Origin: Lysobacter soli
GTDB taxonomy: Bacteria > Pseudomonadota > Gammaproteobacteria > Xanthomonadales > Xanthomonadaceae
Length of the DNA stretch: 64,000 nucleotides
NCBI RefSeq assembly: GCF_003382285.1
Contig: NZ_QTJR01000011.1
Span: forward strand, 61,344-125,343
Direction of reading: 5' to 3'
Shown here: positions 10,361 through 19,273 of the stretch, piece by piece
Layout of the letters: every line of letters starts with the position of its first letter
How positions within the stretch are numbered: the stretch's first letter is position 1
The notes under the pieces: model-generated
Database searches by the model: none
Seen by the model: only the letters and a program-made list of their open reading frames with translations
What the model was told of the DNA's origin: nothing
Program-made: the position numbers and the translations under genes

Positions 10361-10978
10361 ATGACCACGTTCCACCACCGCGCGCGCATCAATCGCGCGC
10401 TGCGCCATCGCATGACACGCGCGATGGCCGCCTGGAGTCCGGTGTTGCTGCTGTTGTGCGCACTCGCCCCCGCGCACGCAGCAGGCGGCCTTCATCGCTG
10501 CGAAGCGCCCGACGGCTCGGCCGTCTATACCGACAGCGCGTGCGCCGCATTCGATGCGAAGCCCGCGCCGATGTCGACCGAACTGCTGAACCGCCTTGCG
10601 ATGGACGACGCGGTGTTCAATGCGGACTCGTCGCGTGCGCGATCGCTGTCGACCGCGATCCGCGTGCGTCGCGCGCCGCAGGCCGGATGCGCGCGCAGCC
10701 CCGGGCAACTGTCGATGGACCTGCTGGCCTCCTTCGCCATGGGCGACGTGAACCGCATCGCCGAAAGCGTGCACTGGCCCGGCCTGCGCCACCGCCAGGC
10801 GCAGGTCGTGATGAACCGGCTGATGCAGCTCGCGCGCACGTCGCTGGTCGACGCCAGCTTCTGGCCGGGACTGGCTGATGGAAGCGGCGGCGCGATGCAG
10901 CTGACCTTCGATCGCCCGCAACGCGTGATGGAAGTCGGCGTGGAGCGTTACGCCGGTTGCTATTTCGTGCGCTTCTGA
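10361..10978 (+). CDS. exported protein, member 1 of a tandem paralogous pair
   Basis: A 205-residue protein with a long basic n-region and a hydrophobic segment (SPVLLLLCALAPAHA), so it is probably exported. The mature N-terminus GLHRCEAPDGSAVYTDSAC resembles the DUF4124 type of envelope domain. A second half holds GCARSPGQL, NRIAESVHWPG and a final GCYFVRF. The same landmarks recur in the next gene, which shows an old duplication. Four spaced cysteines in the mature part suggest disulphides in the periplasm. Function is unknown. ATG 10361 has GGGAA upstream; a later in-frame ATG at 10412 would give a more usual signal peptide. Confidence 0.7.
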   Translation: MTTFHHRARINRALRHRMTRAMAAWSPVLLLLCALAPAHAAGGLHRCEAPDGSAVYTDSACAAFDAKPAPMSTELLNRLAMDDAVFNADSSRARSLSTAIRVRRAPQAGCARSPGQLSMDLLASFAMGDVNRIAESVHWPGLRHRQAQVVMNRLMQLARTSLVDASFWPGLADGSGGAMQLTFDRPQRVMEVGVERYAGCYFVRF

Positions 10979-11043
10979 ACGCCGGCGCCGGGACTGCGAT
11001 GCACGCACTGTCTGCGGGCGCGCCGTCCCGCTAGGCTGCGCCG

Positions 11044-11652
11044 ATGCACGCCCCGTACTTTCGCTCGATCGCCGCACTCTCCGCGTTTGTCCTGCTCGCC
11101 TGGTGCGCGCCGGCCGCGGCCGACGTCCGCCACTGCGTGTTGCCCGACGGGCAGAGCGTGTTCACCGATCGCGGATGCGCGGAAGTCGGCGGCGTCGAAC
11201 AGACGGAGCAGCGCCCGGTCGTGGGCAATGTCGAAAAGAAGCGCGCGCCCGGCTGCGCCCGCAACATCGACGACCTGCTGTTCGAGATGAACACCGCCTT
11301 CAGCGCGCACGACGCGAACCGGCTGGCCGGCGTCTACCACTGGACCGGCATGTCGGGCAGCACGGCCTACAACGTGATGGAACGGCTCGATGCGATCGTC
11401 CAGCGGCCGCTGGTGGACATCGTTCCGGTAATGCCGGAGGAGGTCGCACCGGTCGTCGACGACCCGCCGCCCTACCCCGCCTTCACCGACGTCGAGGCGT
11501 CGCCCGCCGCCCCCGAGGCGCCCGCCGCGCCACCGCGTCCGCGCACGCCCGTCGCGGTGCGTGTCGAGCAGACGCAGGAAAACGGGATCACCCCGTCGCG
11601 GACCGTGTTCGGGCTGCAGAAGCACTTCGGCTGCTGGTGGATCAAGGGCTGA
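11044..11652 (+). CDS. exported protein, member 2 of a tandem paralogous pair
   Basis: A 202-residue protein with a clear signal peptide (hydrophobic core AALSAFVLLAWC, cleavage near APAAA). The mature start VRHCVLPDGQSVFTDRGC, the central GCARNIDDLLF, NRLAGVYHWTGMS and the final GCWWIKG align with the gene just upstream. Unlike its partner it has a Pro/Ala-rich linker of about 45 residues before the last domain, typical of envelope proteins that span or tether. Function is unknown. It precedes ilvE by 84 bp with no sign of coupling. Confidence 0.75.
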   Translation: MHAPYFRSIAALSAFVLLAWCAPAAADVRHCVLPDGQSVFTDRGCAEVGGVEQTEQRPVVGNVEKKRAPGCARNIDDLLFEMNTAFSAHDANRLAGVYHWTGMSGSTAYNVMERLDAIVQRPLVDIVPVMPEEVAPVVDDPPPYPAFTDVEASPAAPEAPAAPPRPRTPVAVRVEQTQENGITPSRTVFGLQKHFGCWWIKG

Positions 11653-11736
11653 GCGGCCCGGACCGGCAAGCCCGGCGGTTTGGGAAGCGGGGGCGCCGCG
11701 AGGCACAATAGCGGTTTCCCCTGACGGACGGCCGCG

Positions 11737-12648
11737 ATGCAATACCCCGACTGGATCTGGCACAACGGCGCGATCAAGCGCTGGGCCGAGGCCACCACGC
11801 ACGTGATGTCGCACGCGCTGCACTACGGTTCGTCCGTCTTCGAGGGCATCCGCTGCTACCAGACGCCCAACGGCCCGGTGATCTTCCGCCTGACCGACCA
11901 CAACACGCGCCTGTTCGCCTCGGCCAAGATCTACGACATGGCGATGCCGTACTCGCTGGAGCAGATCAACGCGGCCTGCCGCGAAGTGCTCAAGGCCAAC
12001 GAGAACACCACCGACTACCTGCGTCCCGTCGCGTACCGCGGCCTGGGCGGTTTCGGGCTGTCGGCCGACACGCCGACCGACGTCGCCGTCGCCACGTGGA
12101 AGATGGGCCAGTACCTGGGCGCGAGCGTGCTCGAACAGGGCATCGACGCCTGCGTGTCGAGCTGGCAGCGCTTCGCCCCGAACACGTTGCCGGCCGGTGC
12201 CAAGGCGGGCGGCAATTACCTGTCCGGCCAGCTGGTCGCGCGCGAGGCGCGTCGCCTCGGCTTCGGCGAAGGCATCGCCCTCGCGTCCACCGGCCTGCTG
12301 TCGGAAGGCGCTGGCGAAAACCTATTCCTCGTCTTCGATGGCGCGCTGCACACCACGCCGGTGAGCGCGGCGCTGCTCAACGGCATCACGCGCAACACGA
12401 TCATCACCCTCGCCCGCGACGCCGGCATCGAAGTGATCGAACGCGACCTGCCGCGCGAATACCTGTACCTGTGCGACGAGCTCTTCATGTGCGGCACCGC
12501 GGCGGAAATCACGCCGATCCGCTCGGTCGACGGCCGCCAGGTCGGCGCCGGCAAGCCGGGTTCGGTGACGCGCCGCATCCAGGAGCTGTTCTTCGGCCTG
12601 TTCGACGGCAAGACGCCGGACAAGTACGGCTGGCTGGAGGCGGTGTAA
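11737..12648 (+). CDS. ilvE: branched-chain amino acid aminotransferase
   Basis: PLP enzyme that makes the last step of leucine, isoleucine and valine synthesis in the cytoplasm. The 303 residues follow E. coli IlvE closely: HALHYGSSVFEGIRCY, the PLP lysine in AGAKAGGNYLSG, the STGLLSEGAGENLF loop and FMCGTAAEITPIRSVDG near the C-terminus. It is a fold-type IV class enzyme. It appears to be monocistronic, with a bidirectional terminator shared with the convergent sensor kinase gene. Confidence 0.96.
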   Translation: MQYPDWIWHNGAIKRWAEATTHVMSHALHYGSSVFEGIRCYQTPNGPVIFRLTDHNTRLFASAKIYDMAMPYSLEQINAACREVLKANENTTDYLRPVAYRGLGGFGLSADTPTDVAVATWKMGQYLGASVLEQGIDACVSSWQRFAPNTLPAGAKAGGNYLSGQLVAREARRLGFGEGIALASTGLLSEGAGENLFLVFDGALHTTPVSAALLNGITRNTIITLARDAGIEVIERDLPREYLYLCDELFMCGTAAEITPIRSVDGRQVGAGKPGSVTRRIQELFFGLFDGKTPDKYGWLEAV

Positions 12649-12669
12649 GCGCTCCGGCTTCCGCTCACG

Positions 12670-12697
12670 AAAAAGGCGCCGCAAGGCGCCTTTTTTG
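12670..12697. terminator. bidirectional terminator between ilvE and the sensor kinase
   Basis: Stem AAAAGGCGCC, loop GCAA, stem GGCGCCTTTT followed by more T. The A-run on the other side makes it usable from the minus strand as well, and the two genes converge here. Confidence 0.88.
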
Positions 12698-12717
12698 TTT
12701 CGTGCGGCTTGCAGGCC

Positions 12718-14070
12718 TTATGCCTTGCCGATCGAAAGCACGGGCGCATCGAACGTGAGCGTCGCGATGACGCCGCGCGGCTTGCCCGGGCGTACCTGCA
12801 CTTCCCACGAGTACAGCGTGCACAGGCGTCGCACGATCGACAGGCCGATGCCGCCGCCCTGCGAATGCCCGGCGTGCGTGCCGCGATAGCCGCGCTGGAA
12901 GAGTTTCGCCGCATCTTCCTCGCTGAGCCCGGGTCCGGAATCGACCACGTCCACCGAACGCTTGCCGATGCGCACTTCGACCTCGCCTTCGGTCGTGTAC
13001 TTCACCGCGTTGCCGATGAGATTGCCCAGCGCGACCGACACCGCCGCTTCCGGCGCATCGACGATCAAGCTCGGCTCGCCGACGACGCGAAGCTCCATGG
13101 GCTTGCCGCCAAGCTGCGCGCGGTGCGCGTCGAGCAATTGTTCGGCGACCTTCGCCACGTCCGTCGCGCCGTGGCCGCGCTCGTTGCGCGAGAGCAGCAG
13201 CAGCGCGCTGATCAGGTCCGTGCATTGCTGTTCGGCGCGCTGGATGCGCTGAAGGCGACTGCGCGTCTTCTCGTCGACGTCGGGCCGCGACAGCAGCAAT
13301 TCGACCGCGCCCTTGATCACCGCCAGCGGCGTGCGCAGTTCGTGGCTCACGTCGGCGTTGAACTCGCGGTCGCGCTGCACCACTTCGGTCAGGCGTTCGG
13401 CGTAATCGTCCAGCGCTTCGGCGAGCTGACCGACTTCGTCGCTCGGGAAATGCGAGGCCAAGCCTTCGGGCTCGGCGCTGCGGCCGGACTGCTTGAGCCG
13501 GTTCGCCAGTTCGGTCACCGGGCTCATCACGCGCGAGGCCGACCACCAGCCGACCAGCAACGACAGCAGGGTGAAGAGGAACACCGCGGCCCAGATCGCC
13601 CGCTGGAACTGCGCCTCGCCGCGCGTCGCCTGCGACATGTCGTAGGCGAGGAAGAACCACGCCTTCGGCGTCTTGCGCACGGCGAGCTTGTACGCGAACG
13701 GCTCGCCGTTGGCGACGCCGGTCATGCCGTAGATGCCGTCGCGCAGTTCGTACCACTCCGGCCAGTTCACGCGCACCGAATCGATCTTGTCGATCGGATA
13801 GACGTAGGCGCGGATCTGGTCGACGGCGAACTGCGGATTCTCCGGATCCAGTTCGAACTGGCGCGCGGCCATTTCGATGTTCCGGTTCATCACGTCCTCG
13901 ACCAGCTGGTTCTCCACGCGGTTTCGCGTCCAGTTGGTCGCCCACGCGAACATCGCCGTCAGGCCGAAGCCCAGCAGCACGAAGGCCAGGATGATTCGAC
14001 TGCGAAGCTGCCGCCGGTAGCGCGTTCGCCTGCGCGGCGGCGTGGGCTCCTGCGGGGACGCTTCGGCCAT
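12718..14070 (-). CDS. membrane sensor histidine kinase
   Basis: A 450-residue inner-membrane kinase and partner of the response regulator just upstream. Two membrane segments (about residues 26-43 and 158-175) enclose a periplasmic sensor of about 115 residues. A HAMP-like segment, a dimerisation domain with the phospho-accepting histidine near residue 243 (DVSHELRTPL) and an ATPase domain with the N, DSGPGLS and GGGIGLSIV boxes follow. The sensor resembles the short sensors of PhoQ-like or RaxH-like kinases of xanthomonads, but the ligand is unknown. The ATG at 14070 lies four bases after the regulator stop; an ATG at 14115 would overlap the regulator by 41 bp. Confidence 0.9.
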   Translation of the reverse strand: MAEASPQEPTPPRRRTRYRRQLRSRIILAFVLLGFGLTAMFAWATNWTRNRVENQLVEDVMNRNIEMAARQFELDPENPQFAVDQIRAYVYPIDKIDSVRVNWPEWYELRDGIYGMTGVANGEPFAYKLAVRKTPKAWFFLAYDMSQATRGEAQFQRAIWAAVFLFTLLSLLVGWWSASRVMSPVTELANRLKQSGRSAEPEGLASHFPSDEVGQLAEALDDYAERLTEVVQRDREFNADVSHELRTPLAVIKGAVELLLSRPDVDEKTRSRLQRIQRAEQQCTDLISALLLLSRNERGHGATDVAKVAEQLLDAHRAQLGGKPMELRVVGEPSLIVDAPEAAVSVALGNLIGNAVKYTTEGEVEVRIGKRSVDVVDSGPGLSEEDAAKLFQRGYRGTHAGHSQGGGIGLSIVRRLCTLYSWEVQVRPGKPRGVIATLTFDAPVLSIGKA

Positions 14071-14074
14071 CCGG

Positions 14075-14755
14075 TCAGCCGTTGTCGGGGGCGGCGATGC
14101 GGTAACCGATGCCATGGCGGGTCTGGATCAGCGGCACGTCGAAGGGCTTGTCGACCACGGCGCGCAGGCCATGGATGTGCACGCGCAGGCTGTCCGAATC
14201 GGGAAGCTCCTCGCCCCACACGCGTGTTTCGAGTTCCTGGCGCGTGACTACGGCCGGCGAGGCTTCCATCAGCGCCTGCAGGATCTTCAGCGCGGTCGGG
14301 TTGAGCTGCAGCAGCTTGCCCTGGCGACGGACTTCGAGCGTGTCGAGGTTGTATTCCAGGTCAGCGACGTTGAGCACGCGCGTCTGCACGCCGCGCCCGC
14401 GGCGCGAGAGTGCGTTGAGGCGCACTTCCACTTCCTGCAGCGCGAAGGGCTTGATGAGGTAGTCGTCGGCGCCGGAATCGAAGCCGGCTAGCTTGTTCTC
14501 CAGCGAATCGCGCGCGGTGAGCATCAGCACCGGCGTCTGCTTGCGCGCTTCGTTGCGCAGCTTGCGGCAGACCTCCAGGCCGTCGAGGCCCGGAAGGTTG
14601 AGGTCGAGGACGATCGCGTCGAAGTCGTGGACCACGGCCAGGTGCAGGCCGGTGACGCCGTCGGCGGCGAAGTCGACGGTGTGGCCGCGGTCCTCGAGAA
14701 AGTCGCCGAGGTTCGCCGCGATGTCCTGGTTGTCTTCGATGACGAGAATGCGCAT
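14075..14755 (-). CDS. OmpR/PhoP-family response regulator
   Basis: A 226-residue DNA-binding regulator. The receiver domain (residues 1-115) holds the acidic pair in IEDNQD, the phosphorylated aspartate in VLDLNLPGLDG and the lysine in LIKPFA. A winged-helix output domain follows, with TRQELETRVWGEELPDSDSL and a DNA-recognition helix before a GIGYR end. GGAAAGG lies six bases before the ATG. The kinase gene follows after four bases, so the pair is one operon. The close resemblance to xanthomonad PhoP/RaxR-type regulators is from memory and untested. Confidence 0.93.
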   Translation of the reverse strand: MRILVIEDNQDIAANLGDFLEDRGHTVDFAADGVTGLHLAVVHDFDAIVLDLNLPGLDGLEVCRKLRNEARKQTPVLMLTARDSLENKLAGFDSGADDYLIKPFALQEVEVRLNALSRRGRGVQTRVLNVADLEYNLDTLEVRRQGKLLQLNPTALKILQALMEASPAVVTRQELETRVWGEELPDSDSLRVHIHGLRAVVDKPFDVPLIQTRHGIGYRIAAPDNG

Positions 14756-14956
14756 GTGACCTTTCCTGGGTAATGGGCCTTCGACCGGCGTGCGCCGCGG
14801 CAGTTCCGGAAGTGCGAGAACTGAATGCGCGCGCGATGGCGTTGCCGGGGAGCTTAACGATTCTGCCAGAGCCGCTGGAGTGCGCCGATCACCGCGCGCT
14901 GACGTCGCAACGCACGTTTGCCATGACGCGAAACGAAGCCTCGGACGGAGAGCAGC

Positions 14957-14999
14957 CAAAACAAAGGCCCAGACACGGGGCCACCGTGCCTGGGCCAAA
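14957..14999 (-). terminator. minus-strand terminator between rimK and the response regulator
   Basis: Read on the minus strand, GGCCCAGGCACGG and its near-complement form a long stem followed by TTTGTTTT. It lies 214 bp after the rimK stop and about 200 bp before the regulator start. It could end the rimK transcript or a small RNA starting in between. Confidence 0.7.
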
Positions 15000-15092
15000 A
15001 AGGTATTGCCCCGATTACCGTAACCTGCATCGACCTGTTGCTGACGAGGAAGAGCGGCAGTGCTGCGGTAGGGACAGGCTACGCCGATTTCG

Positions 15093-15123
15093 ATTAAAGG
15101 GTCGTTAAAAACGCCCGTTAAAT
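15093..15123 (-). promoter_or_regulatory. three TTAAA direct repeats, possible regulator site or promoter
   Basis: ATTAAA (15093), GTTAAA (15104) and GTTAAA (15118) are direct repeats at 11- and 14-bp spacing in an AT-rich island of otherwise GC-rich DNA. The 11-bp step is that of OmpR/PhoP-family sites. The rest of the 458-bp gap 14756-15213 shows only the terminator above. Confidence 0.35.
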
Positions 15124-15213
15124 CGATGTTATTCAGCTCCGAAAATAGCCGCTGAACCCGCCCCAATCGCCGAAGTTCGCCGAACGTGCCGTCATTCGCC
15201 GCGAACACCGGAC

Positions 15214-16119
15214 TCAGCGGGCGGCGGCCCGTTTCGCGGCTTTCCGCCGGACGCGCTCGGCCAGGTAGGTGACGATCTCGCCGGCCACGTCCACGCCGCT
15301 GGCCTCCTCGATGCCCTCCAGTCCCGGCGATGCATTGACCTCCAGCACCAGCGGACCGCGCTTGGAGCGGATGAGATCCACGCCGGCGATGCCGAGGCCA
15401 AGCACGCGTGCGGCGCGGATCGCGACATCTTCTTCCGCCGCACTCGCGCTGACGCCCTTGGCGGTGCCGCCGCGATGCAGGTTCGAACGGAAGTCGCCCT
15501 TCGGCGCCTGCCGCTTCATCGCCGCCACCACGCGACCGCCCACGACGAAGCAGCGCAGGTCGGCGCCGCGCGCTTCCTCGATGAACTCCTGCACCAGGAA
15601 ATTCGCGTACAGGCCGCGCAGTGCTTCGATCACGCCTTGCGACGCCGAGGGCTTCTCGGTGAGCATGACGCCCGCTCCCTGCGTGCCTTCGTTGAGTTTG
15701 ATGACGTGCGGCGGCGCGCCGAGCATCGACAGCAGGTCGTGCGTGTCGTCGGGGTTGTCGCCGAAGACCGTGGTTGGCAGGCCGATGCGCTCGGCCGCGA
15801 GCAGCTGGTGGCAGCGAAGCTTGTCGCGCGCGCGCAACACGGCGTCGGACGAATTGGGCGTAAGCGTGCCCATCAGTTCGAACTGCCGCAGCACCGCCGA
15901 GCCGTAGCGCGTGATCGACGCACCGATGCGCGGGATCACCGCCTGGTAGCCGGAAATCGGCTTGCCCTTGTAGCGCATGCTGAATCCGTCGCTGGCGATG
16001 CGCATGTAGCAGCGCAGCGGGTCGAGCACGCGCACGCTATGGCCCTGGTCGCGCGAGGCTTCCACCAGGCGGCGCGTCGAATACAGTTTGCTGTTGCGCG
16101 AGAGGATCGCCAGTTTCAT
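15214..16119 (-). CDS. rimK: RimK-family ATP-grasp glutamate ligase
   Basis: Adds glutamate residues to the C-terminus of ribosomal protein S6 in E. coli; some relatives make other glutamyl peptides. The 301 residues contain [18 protein letters not shown] at the start, then [10 protein letters not shown], the ATP-grasp loop [16 protein letters not shown]-like [21 protein letters not shown], and the metal-binding [13 protein letters not shown]. The start overlaps the stop of the upstream protease-like gene as ATGA, so the two are translationally coupled. The C-terminus is Lys/Arg/Ala-rich. In pseudomonads RimK works with RimA and RimB and c-di-GMP; only the RimB-like partner is seen here. Confidence 0.95.
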   Translation of the reverse strand: MKLAILSRNSKLYSTRRLVEASRDQGHSVRVLDPLRCYMRIASDGFSMRYKGKPISGYQAVIPRIGASITRYGSAVLRQFELMGTLTPNSSDAVLRARDKLRCHQLLAAERIGLPTTVFGDNPDDTHDLLSMLGAPPHVIKLNEGTQGAGVMLTEKPSASQGVIEALRGLYANFLVQEFIEEARGADLRCFVVGGRVVAAMKRQAPKGDFRSNLHRGGTAKGVSASAAEEDVAIRAARVLGLGIAGVDLIRSKRGPLVLEVNASPGLEGIEEASGVDVAGEIVTYLAERVRRKAAKRAAAR

Positions 16120-16631
16120 GAAGGGCGGCGGTGTGGGGGCTGAGTGGGAAAGGGAAGCGCCTCGCCGGGAGCGGCGGGACGCGAGATGACACCCGGCTCG
16201 CGCCGGCTGAGCCGGCCGTGCAGGAAGGATCGTCCCGGATCGACCGTGAAGGCACGTGCGAGCGCGGTACGGCCGAGCAGCATCGGGAACAGCATCCCGC
16301 GCCGATCGGACAGATTGATTTCAATCTCGCGCTCGATGCCGGCCACCGCCAGCGTCGTGCGCACGAACACGCGGCGCGTGCAGTGGCCGCCCGAATCGGT
16401 GACTTCGCGTTCGTCGAACACCGGAGCCGCCGCTTCGATCACGCGCGCGCCGTGCCCGGGACTCAGGCAGAAACCCACCCACGGACTACCGCGTTCGGTG
16501 AACCGCCACTGCGTGTCGACGTGGAGCGCGGAGCTGCGCGCGCCGCTGTCCACCTTCGCCCGCAACCGTTCGATACCCAGTTCCGGCAGGGCTATCCACT
16601 CACGCCAGCCGAGCACGATCTTGCTTGCCAT
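16116..16631 (-). CDS. RimB-like retropepsin-type aspartic protease
   Basis: A 171-residue COG4067-type protein. [13 protein letters not shown] is the retropepsin active-site motif (DSGA in place of DTGA), and MLLGRTALA is the second conserved block. Such proteins are annotated as ATP-dependent zinc protease or RimB; in Pseudomonas RimB processes the poly-glutamate tails made by RimK. The ATG at 16631 has GGAGG at good spacing; the longer frame runs back toward the tRNA and is rejected. It overlaps rimK by four bases, which supports a joint role. The C-terminal 30 residues are Pro/Arg-rich and may be disordered. Confidence 0.85.
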   Translation of the reverse strand: MASKIVLGWREWIALPELGIERLRAKVDSGARSSALHVDTQWRFTERGSPWVGFCLSPGHGARVIEAAAPVFDEREVTDSGGHCTRRVFVRTTLAVAGIEREIEINLSDRRGMLFPMLLGRTALARAFTVDPGRSFLHGRLSRREPGVISRPAAPGEALPFPTQPPHRRPS

Positions 16632-16702
16632 CGCGCCTCCAGGACCTCGCCTGAAAGACAAAAACGGCGGCCACTGTAAAGCAGGCCGCCGTCGCAATTG
16701 TT

Positions 16703-16776
16703 TGGAGCGGGTGATGGGAATCGAACCCACGCTAGCAGCTTGGGAAGCTGCAGTTCTACCATTGAACTACACCCGC
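16703..16776 (-). tRNA. tRNA-Gly (anticodon CCC)
   Basis: A 74-nt tRNA with an encoded CCA end. Acceptor GCGGGTG pairs with CACCCGC. The anticodon stem GCAGC/GCTGC encloses the loop TTCCCAA, giving anticodon CCC. The T-arm GTGGG-TTCGATT-CCCAT is complete. It reads GGG codons. It lies 71 bp upstream of the RimB-like gene on the same strand. Confidence 0.96.
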
Positions 16777-16873
16777 GTCGCGATGAAGTCTATGCCTCCG
16801 CACGGAGGCTTGGCAACGCGGCGCCGGGACTTCCCCGCGGCGCCGCGTGCCGGTTCAGCGTGTCGTCGTCGAC

Positions 16874-18709
16874 TTAGAAGCCGCCGCCGAAGCTGACGAA
16901 CAGCGTCGCGTCGTTGCCGCCCTTCTGGCCGACCGTGACGTTGGCGCCGATGTCGGTGCGCAGGCCGAACAGCTCCGTGCGCGCGCCCATCACCAGCGTG
17001 CCGTAGTCCTGGTCGTATTCCAGGCCGCGAACCGCGTACGCGCCGACGCCCGGCAGCGAACGCAGCGAGGCGGTGGCTTCCTTCGGGGCATCCTCGAACT
17101 CGTGGTCGTAGGTCAGCTTGGCGTACGGCTGCAGGTGCTCGTTGATCGCGTAGTTGACCTGCCAGCCGAGGCTGCCGATCAGCGAATCGAATTCCTGGTC
17201 GCCGAAGGAAAGCGCGGTGGACTCGTTGCTGTTCTCGTCGAAGCCGTCGACTTCGATCGTCTGCGACACCAGCTGCATCACCGGGCCGTGCTTGAGCGAG
17301 CCTTCGCCGAAGTTCCAGCCGGCCGCGAACGCGGCGGTCAGGTTCGTGCCGTCGGCCGAGCCGCTGTGCACGCGCGAGGTCGGACCGAGGTTCACGCGAC
17401 GGTCGATGTCGTAGGAGACCCAGGTGTAGCTCAGCTGGCCGTTGATCCACGCCGAACCGGCCGACCACGCGAGGTAACCGCCGAGGGTCGCGTCGTCCTG
17501 GTCGAACTGGCCGCGATTGAGGCCCCAGTCCATCTTCTGCTGGCCCCAGCCGGCGAAACCGCCGTAGACGAGGTTGCCGCTGGCCCAGTCGAGGCCGGCG
17601 GTCAGCGTCGGGCCGAAACCGTCGTAGTTGTCGCCGCCGCCGTAGCGCTGCGAATCGCCGCGCACGTCGGCCCACCAGCGCATGCCGTCGCCCTCGGGAC
17701 GCGTGGCCGCCTGCGCACCGACGCGTTCGGCACGTGCGCGACCGACCATCGCTTCGCTATGCGGCAGCACGGCGATCTGGCGCGGCGCTTCGAGCAGTGA
17801 CAGCGCGTAGTCGGCGACGATCTCGTGGGCACGCGACGAGGGATGCACGCCGTCGGCGAAGACGTAGGTGTTCGCCGCATCCGGCGAGACCATGCTGCCC
17901 GGCGTCACCGGGTTGCAGGTGATCGACTGCGCGGTGATCTGCGGATTGCAGGCCGTGCCGGTGGTGTTGGTGAAGCCGTACGGCGCCGGGTTGGCGACGA
18001 TTTCCTGCAGCAGGTGGAAGGTGTCGACCGGGATGAAGCGCGCGCCGGCGGACGCCAGGCCCGCGTACAGACCGTTGTTGTAGCCCGTCGCCAGCGCCGT
18101 GCCGGCGGCCGCGCCCGCAGCGCCCTGCGCGCGGAACTGCGGCGTGATGCCGAGGTCAGGCACGTTCGGCACGAGGATGTACTGTGCGCCGGCGTTCTGC
18201 AGCGTCATGACGTTGGTGACCTGGCCGGTGACCGCCGCGCCGACGATCGCCTGCGCCGACGCCGGAGCGGCGGCCGCGGCGAACAGGTCGTTCGCGCCGC
18301 CCCACACGGTGTAGAGCGCATTCGGATCCGCGGCCCCGCCGTTGGCGGCGAGATAGCGCGTGATCTGCGAACGCACGGAAAGCGTCGGCAGCTGCGCGGT
18401 CAGGCCGGCGCGGTCGGTGCTGACCATCGCGCCGCCGATGGCGTAGTTGGTGCCGCCGGCGTTGAACGGGCTGGCGTTGGTGCCCAGCTCCGTCGCCAGC
18501 TGTTCGGACCACACCAGGCCCGGGTTGGTCGTGAACTTGCCCAGCAGCGCGCCGGCCGAGCCGGCCTGGGCGATGATCGCCGGGCGGAAGTAACCCGCGT
18601 CCGTCAGGCTGTCGCCGAAGAACACGGTCTGCGAATAGTCCTGCGCGAAAGCCGGCGCGGTCGCCAACGCAAGGGCCGCGGCGAGCACGGAGCGGACGGG
18701 TTTGGTCAT
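16874..18709 (-). CDS. GDSL esterase/lipase autotransporter
   Basis: A 611-residue type Va secreted protein. A signal peptide ([11 protein letters not shown]) is followed by a GDSL hydrolase domain (residues 25-330) with the catalytic serine in [11 protein letters not shown], the oxyanion block VWGGANDLF and the Asp-His pair in [10 protein letters not shown]. The last 270 residues form a 12-strand beta-barrel ending in GGGF, an aromatic C-terminus as recognised by the BAM machinery. It matches EstA/EstP-type outer-membrane esterases, which display the hydrolase on the cell surface and affect lipids, rhamnolipid and motility in Pseudomonas. AAGGA precedes the ATG at 18709. Confidence 0.94.
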   Translation of the reverse strand: MTKPVRSVLAAALALATAPAFAQDYSQTVFFGDSLTDAGYFRPAIIAQAGSAGALLGKFTTNPGLVWSEQLATELGTNASPFNAGGTNYAIGGAMVSTDRAGLTAQLPTLSVRSQITRYLAANGGAADPNALYTVWGGANDLFAAAAAPASAQAIVGAAVTGQVTNVMTLQNAGAQYILVPNVPDLGITPQFRAQGAAGAAAGTALATGYNNGLYAGLASAGARFIPVDTFHLLQEIVANPAPYGFTNTTGTACNPQITAQSITCNPVTPGSMVSPDAANTYVFADGVHPSSRAHEIVADYALSLLEAPRQIAVLPHSEAMVGRARAERVGAQAATRPEGDGMRWWADVRGDSQRYGGGDNYDGFGPTLTAGLDWASGNLVYGGFAGWGQQKMDWGLNRGQFDQDDATLGGYLAWSAGSAWINGQLSYTWVSYDIDRRVNLGPTSRVHSGSADGTNLTAAFAAGWNFGEGSLKHGPVMQLVSQTIEVDGFDENSNESTALSFGDQEFDSLIGSLGWQVNYAINEHLQPYAKLTYDHEFEDAPKEATASLRSLPGVGAYAVRGLEYDQDYGTLVMGARTELFGLRTDIGANVTVGQKGGNDATLFVSFGGGF

Positions 18710-18808
18710 CTTCGATTCCTTGGTGGATGAGCTTTGATGGACGTGCGGTGACGCCGTGGGAGGCGGATCCGGGAGTACATACGCCCGCGGATGGCGGCAT
18801 CGAACCAC

Positions 18809-18832
18809 GCGGCGTGAACGCACTCACGCCGC
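18809..18832. promoter_or_regulatory. perfect palindrome in the divergent autotransporter/thiS region
   Basis: GCGGCGTGA and TCACGCCGC form a perfect nine-base inverted repeat with a six-base spacer, midway between two divergent genes. It could be an operator or an RNA hairpin. No TPP riboswitch was recognised here. Confidence 0.35.
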
Positions 18833-18891
18833 ACTGCGTCAAAAACCGTGCCGACTGGCCCGCCACTGCGGCGAGCGGCGACAATACGCGA

Positions 18892-19092
18892 ATGCAGATC
18901 CAATTGAACGGCGAGCCGCGCGCGATCGCGGCGCAGACCACCGTGCTCCAGCTCGTGCAGGCCGAGGGCCTGGGCGAGCGCCGCGTCGCTGTGGAGGTCA
19001 ACGGCGAAATCGTGCCGCGTGGGCGGCATGGCGAACACGCGCTCAGCGATGGGGATCGGGTGGAGATCGTGCACGCCCTTGGGGGCGGGTGA
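18892..19092 (+). CDS. thiS: thiamine sulphur carrier ThiS
   Basis: A 66-residue ubiquitin-like protein that carries sulphur as a C-terminal thiocarboxylate for thiazole synthesis. It has the short beta-grasp pattern, [11 protein letters not shown] in the middle and HALGGG at the end, where the terminal Gly-Gly is adenylated and thiolated. The gene precedes thiG on the same strand, as in many proteobacteria. The 181-bp gap to thiG has several short palindromes (for example around 19140-19155 and 19170-19190) but no recognised riboswitch. Confidence 0.93.
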   Translation: MQIQLNGEPRAIAAQTTVLQLVQAEGLGERRVAVEVNGEIVPRGRHGEHALSDGDRVEIVHALGGG

Positions 19093-19273
19093 GGCCGCGC
19101 GCTTGCGAACCACCGGTTCGCGCGCGGCCGAACGACCGTCCATGGATGGACGGGCCGGGCGATCCGAAGCCATGGCGTCGCCATGGGTGCCTGCGATGCC
19201 CACGCAGAACGCGGTGCTTCTCCCGCGCACCAGCACGCCGGGCTGCCATCACCCCGGCTGCTAAACTAGCGAA

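Noticed and set aside
12718..14755. Naming the two-component pair raxR/raxH or phoP/phoQ
   Set aside because: The likeness is from memory only, and the sensor domain could not be compared.
18710..18891. TPP riboswitch before thiS
   Set aside because: The conserved CTGAGA and related thi-box words are missing; only a simple palindrome was found.
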